In this document: positions 6,724-14,457 of the stretch, one piece after another
Layout of the letters: every line of letters begins with the position of its first letter
Position numbering within the stretch: position 1 is the first letter of the stretch
Source of the DNA: CAZTLE01 sp964614415
Lineage (GTDB): Bacteria > Bacteroidota > Bacteroidia > Flavobacteriales > Flavobacteriaceae
Direction of reading: 5' to 3'
DNA: 29,299 nucleotides
Assembly (NCBI GenBank): GCA_964614415.1
Contig: CAZTLE010000026.1
Location: 1-29,299, forward strand
Made by a program: the position numbers and the translations under genes
Notes under the pieces: model-generated
The model's database searches: none
What the model saw: the letters and a program-made list of their open reading frames with translations, nothing else
Told to the model about the DNA's origin: nothing

Positions 6724-7371
6724 ATGAATACCAATACCTTTAAGTCCTATGAAAGCAGGATACTTGAAAAGTGTAAGTCAGATGAAATCGAAGAAATGAC
6801 AATGTACCTCCAACCCTCCACCCGGGGGTCAATTAAGGAGGCGTGTATTGTAAGGTTTCAACAAGGAGTTGATAAGAAAGATTGGCCGGTTCTAAACAGA
6901 TTCTTCAAGTTCAATGAAGGTGAAAATCACCTTGACGTTCTTGAGAAAGCGGATCCCGATCGATTTAGGCCGATCGATAATTTTTTGAAGGGACGTGTGG
7001 GCAGCATCAAGGGCCCAAGCCTGGAACTCTTAAGTTGGCTGATCGATTTTAGCCCGAGACCGTTTTTGCGATTTAAAAAAGAGTTTTCGGTAGACGCAAA
7101 CACCACAAATTCCGTCCCGGTTAAACAGAGGGTCGGAAAGGGTGTAACAAAGCCCTCTGCGCCGATTGCAAAAATTGAAAAGAGCAAATCCAGAACAGAA
7201 AAAAAATGGCAATGGACCCTGGTATTGAAGATTACAATCACGCTGGCGGCGGTAGTGGTGGGTGGGTTGCTGGTAAAAGATGTGCTTTCCAATGGCGATT
7301 TTGGAAAAGAAACAGAAAAAGAGAATAAGTACATGGATACAGGACCACTGCAAAGAAATCTCATGTCATAA
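6724..7371 (+). CDS. Unrecognised single-pass membrane protein
   Basis: I do not recognise this 215-residue protein. The first 115 or so residues look like a soluble helical domain, starting MNTNTFKSYESRILEKCKSD and containing YLQPSTRGSIKEA, WPVLNRFFKFNEG and LELLSWLIDFSPRP. A basic, proline- and serine-containing linker follows (about 120-160). Then comes one membrane helix (about 170-188, VLKITITLAAVVVGGLLV) and a short polar tail (about 25 residues). The positive-inside rule puts the large N-terminal domain in the cytoplasm. It is transcribed divergently from the kinase operon across the structured region, and the phased repeat lies directly before its start. Function is unknown; a cytoplasmic domain tethered to the membrane suggests a regulatory or adaptor role. 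Confidence 0.75.
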   Translation: MNTNTFKSYESRILEKCKSDEIEEMTMYLQPSTRGSIKEACIVRFQQGVDKKDWPVLNRFFKFNEGENHLDVLEKADPDRFRPIDNFLKGRVGSIKGPSLELLSWLIDFSPRPFLRFKKEFSVDANTTNSVPVKQRVGKGVTKPSAPIAKIEKSKSRTEKKWQWTLVLKITITLAAVVVGGLLVKDVLSNGDFGKETEKENKYMDTGPLQRNLMS

Positions 7372-7429
7372 CTGAGTCCGCCTAAATAGGGATATCGGTA
7401 AAAGGTTATGATTCCAGCCTCCCTTTTCC

Positions 7430-7437
7430 TACCTTTG
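7430..7437 (+). promoter_or_regulatory. -7 box of the HupE/UreJ-like gene
   Basis: TACCTTTG matches TANNTTTG and lies 25 nt before the ATG at 7463. A TTATG sequence 19 nt upstream is a weak -33 candidate. Confidence 0.45.
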
Positions 7438-7462
7438 AATTGCGAAAAAAATTGCAGTATCA

Positions 7463-8041
7463 ATGTCTGACTTCTGGCTGTACGTAAAATTGGGTTTGGA
7501 CCATGTACTGGACCTTAGTGCCTACGATCATGTACTTTTCATCATAGTCCTTTGTGCAGCGTACTCTTTTGACGCGTGGCGCAAGCTGCTGCTTTTGGTT
7601 ACATTGTTTACCGTTGGACATACGCTCTCCTTGCTATTGGCACATTATGAGGTCATGGAAGTAAGTGGGACCTATGTGGAGTTTCTCATTCCAGTGACTA
7701 TTCTGGTTACGGCCTTTTACAACATCTATACGGCCCGGCATAGCCGTACGTCAGGACGGCATCTTCTTTTTTACGGAGCTACAGTATTCTTTGGCCTGAT
7801 CCATGGTTTTGGGTTTGCCAGGTATTACAACATGATAAAAACAGACGACAGTGTAGCACCGCTCCTGGAGTTTGCTTTAGGTGTTGAGTTGGCACAGATC
7901 ATCATCGTTCTTATAACACTGGTGTTAGGATTCGTGGTACAGAATTTTCTACGGTTCAATAAGCGTGATTGGTTGCTGGTTATCTCATCGGTTGTTATAG
8001 GAATGTCAATTCCCATGCTTATAGATACCTGGCCGTTTTAA
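7463..8041 (+). CDS. HupE/UreJ family membrane protein
   Basis: This 192-residue integral membrane protein has about six hydrophobic helices. Family-defining features are the N-terminal GLDHVLDLSAYDHVLF, with two histidines, FTVGHTLSL in helix 2, LIHGFGFA in helix 4 and GVELAQ in helix 5. HupE/UreJ proteins elsewhere are linked to nickel import for hydrogenase or urease. No nickel enzyme is encoded here, so the metal role is unproven, and such stand-alone copies are common in Flavobacteriia. It stands alone between the unknown membrane protein and the dCMP deaminase, each with its own promoter-like box. The frame is intact. Confidence 0.88.
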   Translation: MSDFWLYVKLGLDHVLDLSAYDHVLFIIVLCAAYSFDAWRKLLLLVTLFTVGHTLSLLLAHYEVMEVSGTYVEFLIPVTILVTAFYNIYTARHSRTSGRHLLFYGATVFFGLIHGFGFARYYNMIKTDDSVAPLLEFALGVELAQIIIVLITLVLGFVVQNFLRFNKRDWLLVISSVVIGMSIPMLIDTWPF

Positions 8042-8078
8042 AAGCCCTAATTTTTGTATACATTTAACACGCCCAATT

Positions 8079-8109
8079 TTTGACAGGGCGTAACTTCCTA
8101 GTAACTTCG
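8079..8109 (+). promoter_or_regulatory. Promoter of the dCMP deaminase/protease operon
   Basis: TTTG (8079-8082) is followed after exactly 19 nt by TAACTTCG (8102-8109), one mismatch from TANNTTTG. The start codon is 17 nt further on (8127). Confidence 0.6.
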
Positions 8110-8126
8110 CTACATATAGTAAATAC

Positions 8127-8555
8127 ATGAGTGATGAAAAACAATTGAAATACGATATTGCTTACCTGAGAATGGCTATGGAATGGAGTAAGCTGTCGTA
8201 TTGTGAGCGCAAACAAGTTGGCGCGCTAATTGTTAAGGATAAGATGATTATTAGTGACGGGTATAACGGAACTCCGACCGGATTTGAGAATTTTTGTGAA
8301 GATGAGGAAGGGTATACCAAATGGTATGTGTTGCACGCCGAGGCCAATGCTATTTCGAAAGTAGCATCCTCAACCCAGTCCTGTGAAGGGGCCACGCTGT
8401 ATATCACCATGTCACCCTGTAAGGAATGTAGTAAGCTTATTCATCAGGCGGGCATAAAGCGCCTGGTATATCATATCGCTTATAAGGACGGTTCCGGCAT
8501 CAAATTTTTGGAAAAAGCCGGCGTTAGTATAGCACATATAGAGGAACTGGATTAA
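8127..8555 (+). CDS. dCMP deaminase family protein
   Basis: This 142-residue cytidine/deoxycytidylate deaminase-fold enzyme is expected to convert dCMP to dUMP, supplying dTMP synthesis. The zinc site is complete: H70 and catalytic E72 in LHAEANAI, and C98 and C101 in MSPCKECSK. An N-terminal YNGTPTGFENF loop is typical of dCMP deaminases (ComEB-like). Length and domain are normal. Its TAA overlaps by one base the ATG of the S41 protease (TAATG at 8553-8557), so the two are translationally coupled, although I see no functional link beyond the operon. An exact substrate of dCMP rather than another (deoxy)cytidine compound is inferred from the family. Confidence 0.92.
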   Translation: MSDEKQLKYDIAYLRMAMEWSKLSYCERKQVGALIVKDKMIISDGYNGTPTGFENFCEDEEGYTKWYVLHAEANAISKVASSTQSCEGATLYITMSPCKECSKLIHQAGIKRLVYHIAYKDGSGIKFLEKAGVSIAHIEELD

Positions 8556-10150
8556 TGGAAAACATAAAAAAATACTTGCCTTTGTGGTTAGGTGTAGCGG
8601 TAGCTGCAGGTGTTTTTTTGGGCTCGAAACTCAATTTTAGCGACACGACAGAAAAGATCTTTGCGACCAATTCGAAAAAAGACAAACTCAACCGTCTTAT
8701 TGACTACATCGACTATGAGTATGTGGACGAGGTAAATACCGACAGTATAGTCGATGTTACCGTGAATGGGATTCTCGAAAATCTGGATCCGCATTCCGTA
8801 TATATCCCTGTTGATGAATACGAGGATAACGCCAACGATATGCGGGGAAATTTTGTAGGGATCGGGATTAGCTTCTATCCATATAAAGATTCCATTGCCG
8901 TGATTCGATCTATTGAAGGAGGTCCGGCGGCCAAGGCCGGAATAAAAGGAGGCGACCGTATTCTATATGCGGACGGGCAGCAGTTGTTCGGTGAAAACAT
9001 TGATCGCGACAGTATCACCGAATACCTCAAAGGCGAGATCAATTCCAAAGTAAAACTAAAAGTGTATCGCCGTGGCGAACCGGATCTGCTGGAGTTCACT
9101 GTAAAACGAAAGCGAGTGCCTCTCGTAAGCGTAGATGCTGCCTATAAGCTTTCGGATGAGATTGGATATATCAAGGTAAACCGATTCTCGGAAACTACTT
9201 ATTCGGAATTCAAAGAGGCTCTGGACGAACTTGTTGATCAAGGGATTTCAAAACTTATCCTGGATCTCAGAAACAATCCCGGAGGTTATATCTCAGCCGC
9301 CGAGCGTATTGCAGATGAGTTTCTGAAAGACGACAAGCTGGTGCTCATTACCCGCAACAAAGCGGGTGAAGAAAGTAAAACATACGCCACTTCACGCGGT
9401 GACTTTGAAGATGGAAAGGTTTATGTCCTCATGAATGAAAATGCGGCTTCCGCGAGTGAGATAGTTGCCGGAGCGCTGCAGGACAATGATGTGGGAGTGA
9501 TCGTAGGACGCCGTTCCTTTGGGAAGGGATTGGTGCAGCGCGAAATGGCTTTGGGAGATGGTAGCGCCGTGCGATTAACGATAGCCCGGTACTATACACC
9601 GACTGGCCGATCTATTCAACGGCCTTATGGAAATGGGAATCAGGCGTATTACAGCGACTATGAGAAGCGATATCGAAACGGAGAACTGCGTAGCGCCGAT
9701 AGTATCAAGGTGGCAGATTCACTACGCTTCGTGACCCCCGGAGGAAAAATAGTCTATGGCGGCGGTGGAATAATCCCCGATGTCTTTGTTCCCAAGGACA
9801 CCAGTTTGGAAAATGAGACCATTGAATATGTGACCCGCAGTGGATTTATGAGTTACTTTATCTTCGAACATTTGGAGGAGAATCGTTCGGAATTTGAAGG
9901 AGTGACCTTCGAAGACTTCATGGCTAATTATGAGGTCTCGGAAACGCTGGCGCAGGAGTTCATCGATTATGCGCAGTTCAATGAAGCTCAGATTGATATG
10001 ACGCCGTATTCCGCTTTGCTCAAAAAAGCGCTCAAGGCCAATATATCTCAGCAATTGTTTGGACCCAATGCCTATGAATACATTCTGAATGAAGGCAGTC
10101 CGATGATCCAAAAAGTATTGGAACTCGAGGCACGGGAGACCTCCGAGTAA
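8555..10150 (+). CDS. S41 family C-terminal processing peptidase (CtpA-like)
   Basis: This 531-residue envelope protease has an N-terminal signal-anchor (YLPLWLGVAVAAGVFLGSKL), so the rest lies in the periplasm. The order is a helical lead (about 40-90), a PDZ domain (about 95-175, with GIGISFYP and GIKGGDRILYADG), and the S41 core (LDLRNNPGGYI, then ENAASASEIVAG). The Ser-Lys pair is S299 and K324 (FGKG), the same 25-residue spacing as in known CTPs. A C-terminal helical extension (about 410-531) follows. Such enzymes clip the C-termini of envelope proteins. It is coupled to the dCMP deaminase gene by TAATG. Its stop abuts the convergent gene at 10151 with no gap and no evident terminator. 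Confidence 0.93.
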   Translation: MENIKKYLPLWLGVAVAAGVFLGSKLNFSDTTEKIFATNSKKDKLNRLIDYIDYEYVDEVNTDSIVDVTVNGILENLDPHSVYIPVDEYEDNANDMRGNFVGIGISFYPYKDSIAVIRSIEGGPAAKAGIKGGDRILYADGQQLFGENIDRDSITEYLKGEINSKVKLKVYRRGEPDLLEFTVKRKRVPLVSVDAAYKLSDEIGYIKVNRFSETTYSEFKEALDELVDQGISKLILDLRNNPGGYISAAERIADEFLKDDKLVLITRNKAGEESKTYATSRGDFEDGKVYVLMNENAASASEIVAGALQDNDVGVIVGRRSFGKGLVQREMALGDGSAVRLTIARYYTPTGRSIQRPYGNGNQAYYSDYEKRYRNGELRSADSIKVADSLRFVTPGGKIVYGGGGIIPDVFVPKDTSLENETIEYVTRSGFMSYFIFEHLEENRSEFEGVTFEDFMANYEVSETLAQEFIDYAQFNEAQIDMTPYSALLKKALKANISQQLFGPNAYEYILNEGSPMIQKVLELEARETSE

Positions 10151-10345
10151 CTAGCGGTTTTTCTTCGCGATTTTACGAGACGTCCTAAGAATAAGCATTA
10201 ATAGGATAACACACCCTCCTGCCAGAATGCAAGCGATGGCTATCAGGCTGTCTCCCGCAAACAAATTCTGAAAATCCAGTTTGAACGCGTTGAAGATGAT
10301 CAGCGCAATACTGAGAACGATAAAGACAGGGATGGCAATTTTCAT
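10151..10345 (-). CDS. Two-helix membrane mini-protein
   Basis: This 64-residue protein has two predicted membrane helices (IPVFIVLSIALIIFNAF and SLIAIACILAGGCVILLMLI) and a basic tail (RTSRKIAKKNR), giving a hairpin with both ends probably cytoplasmic. I do not recognise a domain. It starts 6 nt after the stop of the marC-like gene on the same strand, so the two are probably co-transcribed. It may be a small partner or stabiliser of an envelope protein, but nothing in the sequence defines its role. Confidence 0.75.
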   Translation of the reverse strand: MKIAIPVFIVLSIALIIFNAFKLDFQNLFAGDSLIAIACILAGGCVILLMLILRTSRKIAKKNR

Positions 10346-10351
10346 GAGTTT

Positions 10352-10933
10352 CTAATTGAAGAGTTCCTGAATGTTTGAAGTGAATAGCTTAACGGCAATC
10401 GCCAAAAGGACAACCCCGAAGATCTTGCGGATAACGTGAATTCCATTCTTACCCAAAAAGCGCTGTAAGCGAGCCGAGGTCTTCAGCACGATATAGATCA
10501 CAATAATATTTATGATGATCGCCAGGATGATATTCTCCGTGGTATACTCTGCCTTTAAGGATAGCAACGTAGTGAGACTCCCCGGACCGGCAAGCATTGG
10601 GAAGGCCAACGGAAAGATAGACGCCATATCCGGACTACTGCCGTCATCTTTAAACAGGGTGACCCCCAGGATCATTTCAAGGGCGATGAAAAACAGGATA
10701 AACGCACCGGCAACGGCAAATTCATTGACGTTGATCCCGATGAGGCTCAAAATGCTTTCTCCCAGGAACAGAAAGACCGTCATAACCACAGCAGCAATGA
10801 TGGAGGCCTTTTCCGAATGGATATGACCCGCCTTTTCCCGCAGAGAAATAATAATAGGAATGTTGCCCACGATATCGATCACGGCAAACAAGACCATGGT
10901 CGCTGTAAATATTTCCTTGACGTTAAAATTCAT
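10352..10933 (-). CDS. MarC family integral membrane protein
   Basis: This 193-residue protein has about six membrane helices and belongs to the MarC/UPF0056 family (NAAT), of uncertain physiological role despite the historical link to multiple antibiotic resistance. The start reads MNFNVKEIFTATMVLFAVID, then VGNIPIIISL. The internal FPLAFPMLAGPGSLTTLL is the family hallmark. I prefer the ATG at 10933 over one seven codons upstream (10954) because family members begin at about this point. The mini-protein gene follows 6 nt downstream. It is divergent from the DUF3109 gene. Confidence 0.88.
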   Translation of the reverse strand: MNFNVKEIFTATMVLFAVIDIVGNIPIIISLREKAGHIHSEKASIIAAVVMTVFLFLGESILSLIGINVNEFAVAGAFILFFIALEMILGVTLFKDDGSSPDMASIFPLAFPMLAGPGSLTTLLSLKAEYTTENIILAIIINIIVIYIVLKTSARLQRFLGKNGIHVIRKIFGVVLLAIAVKLFTSNIQELFN

Positions 10934-11005
10934 CACTTTGATTTTCAGGCGCAAAATTAGCGAATAAATGGATGATAAGAGACAAACTTACCTAAGAAAA
11001 GAAAG

Positions 11006-11013
11006 TATCTTTG
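11006..11013 (+). promoter_or_regulatory. -7 box only 4 nt before the DUF3109 start
   Basis: TATCTTTG is an exact TANNTTTG match, ending 4 nt before the ATG at 11018. Transcription from it would begin at or very near the start codon, implying a leaderless mRNA. Confidence 0.5.
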
Positions 11014-11017
11014 CGCT

Positions 11018-11584
11018 ATGTTTCAATTGGGTAAGACCATCGTTTCCGAAGACATTATCGAAAAGGAGTTCGTGTGTAATTTGAGCGCTTGCAAAGGGGC
11101 GTGTTGTGTGGAAGGCGAAGCGGGAGCACCCCTTACCGAAAAGGAGACAAAAATTTTGTCAGACATCTATCCCAGGGTCAAACCGTTTCTGCCACCCAGG
11201 GGAATTGAAGCTATCGAAGCACAGGGAACTCATATTACAAATGGTCTTGATGAATTAGAGACACCTTTGGTTGAGGGGAGGGAATGTGCCTACACTACGT
11301 TCAACGAGAACGGGACCGCCAGTTGCGGCATTGAAGATGCCTATAATGCGGGTGCTGTGGATTTCCGAAAACCTATCTCTTGTCACCTGTATCCGGTACG
11401 CGTTCAGGACTACAGCGAGTTTGCAGCGGTCAACTACCACAAGTGGCCTATTTGCGATGATGCCTGTGTTTTGGGTAAGGAGTTGCAGGTACCGGTCTAC
11501 AAGTTCGTGAAGGACGCTCTCATTCGACGTTTTGGCGAACACTGGTATGCCGAATTGGAGAAGGTGGCCGGGCAAATGCAATAG
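11018..11584 (+). CDS. DUF3109 family cysteine-rich protein
   Basis: This 188-residue cytoplasmic protein is conserved in Bacteroidota. The N-terminal cluster C20-x4-C25-x3-C29-C30 (CNLSACKGACC) is joined by further cysteines at RECAYT, ASCGIED, PISCHLYP, PICDDAC. That set resembles metal- or iron-sulphur-binding YkgJ-like proteins, but the cofactor is inferred. C-terminally FGEHWYAELEKV is typical of the family. Function is unknown. It is followed after 38 nt by the CHAT protease gene on the same strand; a TATCTTTA box in between (11591-11598) hints that the latter has its own promoter. Confidence 0.88.
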   Translation: MFQLGKTIVSEDIIEKEFVCNLSACKGACCVEGEAGAPLTEKETKILSDIYPRVKPFLPPRGIEAIEAQGTHITNGLDELETPLVEGRECAYTTFNENGTASCGIEDAYNAGAVDFRKPISCHLYPVRVQDYSEFAAVNYHKWPICDDACVLGKELQVPVYKFVKDALIRRFGEHWYAELEKVAGQMQ

Positions 11585-11622
11585 TTTTCTTATCTTTAAA
11601 AGTCTGGTAACCTGTTGTGTAA

Positions 11623-14457
11623 TTGGCTTTTAAGTTTTTCTTCAAAAGTATCCTCGTCTTTTTGCTTTCAGGCTTCCTAGCCATAGGATGCCAGGAAAAG
11701 TCGTTGGACACATCCAATGTCGAGCCTACAGATAAGGTCGTCGACAGTGTTTCCATTTATATTGCCGACAGCATATACAACCGCGCAAAAGCCTTGTTTG
11801 GAGAACGAAAGTTCGAGGAAGCCAGGGCACTATTCAAAAAATCGGATTCGGCTTTTAAAACCCAGGAACGGTATCGCGAGTATGTTATGTCTAAGCGCAA
11901 TGAGGCAGTGAACCTCCTGGCAATGTTTGCGCCGGATGAGGAGATACTGGCAGTGCTCAGGGAGGGTATAGATGCTACCGAGAAGGTTTCACCCTATGAC
12001 CGGGTAAAAGGAGTATTGTTCTTGTCCGTAGGCCACTTCTACAGCAGAACCGGACATTATCCCGACGCCAGGTTTTATGGAGAGCGTGCCCTCGAGATTT
12101 TCAGTAATGAAGCCAATAATGACCACCCGGATCAACAACAGGAAATCTATGAAGCCTACGATCATTTGGCCAGCTGTGAGTTGATGCTCTACAATTATGA
12201 GAAGGCCGAATACTATTACAAGGAGATTATCAATACGGCTTCGAACCAGGGTTTGAGGACGAGAATGATGATCGATCTTATCGGTTTCTACCAGATATCC
12301 AATCAATTGGAGAAAGCTCAAACCCTGTTGGATACAACGGCATGGGAGCAGAGGCTGGCGAATACTTCTTTTTTTGAGAAGTTCAATTTCGAACTGAACA
12401 AGCTGGATTATTACAAGAAGAAGGAAGACTTCGGTCAGGCACTTGTGTCCGTTAAGCGTCTGCAGGACCTTATTGAAAGTACAGGATTCCGGGAGCACTT
12501 TTCAGAGTGGTTTCTGAATTCAAGAATTTATGAAATGCATTATTCCCTGGGAGATTATCAAAAGGTGGTGGAGCTCATTGAGTCGGTCAAACCGGATGAA
12601 GCCAAAGGAGCTTCACAAACACTGAGCCTGGCAAAGGATGCTTATTGGCTAAGTATGGCATACAACAAACTTGGGAATACCGATAAGGTGGAGTCTGGCC
12701 TGATAAAAGCCATAAATACCCACCTGCCTGCAACGGACAGGGTTGAGGGATTTTTTGATACGGCCTCTCTTGACAACGCATTGCACAGATTCGCTCTTAT
12801 CAACAAGCTTTGGTTTAAGGCGAGTTACTGTAGCGAGCAATACGAAACATCCGGAGACCCACGCTACTATGAGGAGGCTCTGGAGAACTACAACCTTGTG
12901 CACCTGCTTCTCAAAGAACTGGGAGCAGAAAGTCGGGAAGATTCTTTTCTACAGGAAGTGGAACTGGAGAAATTTTATGAGGAGTATATTTCATTTCTCT
13001 TCGGAAAATGGAGTTCCGATTCATCAAAGGATGTTTTCTATGAAGCGCTTACGGTGGCCGATGAATTTAAACAACTGGTGGTCCTTCAGGAACTTTTGAG
13101 TGCAAGACAGGACAAGGTGTTCTCAAACATTCCGAAGCAATACACCGAAAGAATAGAATACTTTCAAAATACCCTGGATTCCTTGACCCTCGCGATCAAT
13201 GAGACCAATGAAAATTCGGCTGTGCTTGAATTGGTTAAGGATAGCGTTGCACGCGAGTTCACGGTCTTCAGAGAAGATATGAAACAGGCACAACCTCGCT
13301 ATTACCGGTTGTTATATGGTGGCGAAGTTGCCGCCGAACAACTGCTTTCAGAAAAATTTACTACCGATAATTTCCTGGAGTACTTCATGGGTGAAGGACA
13401 TATATATGTCTTCAACCGAAAGGGAGATGAGGTGAGATTCGACAGGATCGATTACTCTGCCGAGATCAATGACGCTCTGCGAACCCTGGACGAATCCTTC
13501 AGAGAACCTGGCAATGAGGGTTTGGAAGCCCGATCGGCCGTTATATACGATGCGCTTGTTGCTCCCTACATCAGTGAAGGTGACAGACTTGTGCTGGTGC
13601 TGGACGGAGCACTTCACGGAATTCCATTTGAGGCGCTAAGGAATGAGTCGGGATTCCTGGTTGAAACGAATAATGTCCTTCGAATTAATTCCCTGTTGCA
13701 GGACTACGGTGCCATTGAGCCACAAAAGACCAGGGCGCTGGCCTTTGCTCCGTTCGCGAATCGCAGTTCTTCGCAATGGGAGTCCATTTCGGGTAGCCTG
13801 GATGAGGTGAGGAAAGTAAAGGAGTTTTATGGTGGAGAGGTGCACATAGATGTAACCGCCGGCAAACAACAGTTTTTGGAACAAGCACCGAACTTTCCCA
13901 TTGTTCATTTGGCAACACACTCCAGGGTGGATAGAAATAACCCGCTACGCAGCGTGATCTATTTCGCCGCGGCTGAGAATGACCAGCCCAGTGACTATCA
14001 ACTGGAAATAAACGAATTGTACGGACTTGCCCTGAATTCAGAACTTGTTACCCTGAGTTCCTGTGAGACCGGTATTGGAAAAGAGATTAAAGGCAAGGGA
14101 ATACAAAGTTTATCGAACGCATTTAGCTATGCGGGAGTTTCTGCGACGGTTATGAGCTTGTGGAAGGTTCCGGACAAGGAAACGTCTCAAATTATGGTGT
14201 CTTTCTATAAGCATCTGGCCGATGGTGTAGAAAAGGATGTCGCACTGAGAAACGCCAAGCTGGATTATCTCAAAACGACGACCGATCCCGCACTAAGACA
14301 TCCTTATTATTGGGCCGGATTTGTTATTTCCGGTGATACGAGCCCAATGCAGGCCAGCACTCCGATAGTAAGGGATGTAGTGCTTGGAGTGCTGATCCTG
14401 ATCATTATTGCATTGGGTGTCCATAGGTATTATTGGGTGCATAGAAAGCAATCTTAG
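11623..14457 (+). CDS. TPR-CHAT (caspase-like) protease, lipoprotein with C-terminal membrane anchor
   Basis: This 944-residue protein begins with a signal peptide and lipobox (FLAIGC, Cys23), then long TPR-like helical repeats (about 45-430), a helical middle and a CHAT peptidase domain (about 640-900). The catalytic pair is visible: H766 in HLATHS and C814 in LSSCETG. A membrane helix (about 918-936, VVLGVLILIIIALGV) and a basic tail (HRKQS) end it. Topology therefore puts TPR and protease in the periplasm, pinned to the inner membrane at both ends. The start is TTG at 11623: an in-frame TAA is immediately upstream (11620-11622) and no ATG precedes the signal peptide. It converges on, and overlaps by a few bases, the repeat-protein gene of the sigma-factor operon. 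Its substrate is unknown; the anti-sigma-like protein is a candidate by position. Confidence 0.9.
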   Translation: MAFKFFFKSILVFLLSGFLAIGCQEKSLDTSNVEPTDKVVDSVSIYIADSIYNRAKALFGERKFEEARALFKKSDSAFKTQERYREYVMSKRNEAVNLLAMFAPDEEILAVLREGIDATEKVSPYDRVKGVLFLSVGHFYSRTGHYPDARFYGERALEIFSNEANNDHPDQQQEIYEAYDHLASCELMLYNYEKAEYYYKEIINTASNQGLRTRMMIDLIGFYQISNQLEKAQTLLDTTAWEQRLANTSFFEKFNFELNKLDYYKKKEDFGQALVSVKRLQDLIESTGFREHFSEWFLNSRIYEMHYSLGDYQKVVELIESVKPDEAKGASQTLSLAKDAYWLSMAYNKLGNTDKVESGLIKAINTHLPATDRVEGFFDTASLDNALHRFALINKLWFKASYCSEQYETSGDPRYYEEALENYNLVHLLLKELGAESREDSFLQEVELEKFYEEYISFLFGKWSSDSSKDVFYEALTVADEFKQLVVLQELLSARQDKVFSNIPKQYTERIEYFQNTLDSLTLAINETNENSAVLELVKDSVAREFTVFREDMKQAQPRYYRLLYGGEVAAEQLLSEKFTTDNFLEYFMGEGHIYVFNRKGDEVRFDRIDYSAEINDALRTLDESFREPGNEGLEARSAVIYDALVAPYISEGDRLVLVLDGALHGIPFEALRNESGFLVETNNVLRINSLLQDYGAIEPQKTRALAFAPFANRSSSQWESISGSLDEVRKVKEFYGGEVHIDVTAGKQQFLEQAPNFPIVHLATHSRVDRNNPLRSVIYFAAAENDQPSDYQLEINELYGLALNSELVTLSSCETGIGKEIKGKGIQSLSNAFSYAGVSATVMSLWKVPDKETSQIMVSFYKHLADGVEKDVALRNAKLDYLKTTTDPALRHPYYWAGFVISGDTSPMQASTPIVRDVVLGVLILIIIALGVHRYYWVHRKQS

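Noticed and set aside
11623..14457. Type III-E CRISPR (Craspase) component
   Set aside because: No cas genes or repeat array in the window, and the protein has a lipobox and membrane anchor; only the TPR-CHAT idea is shared.
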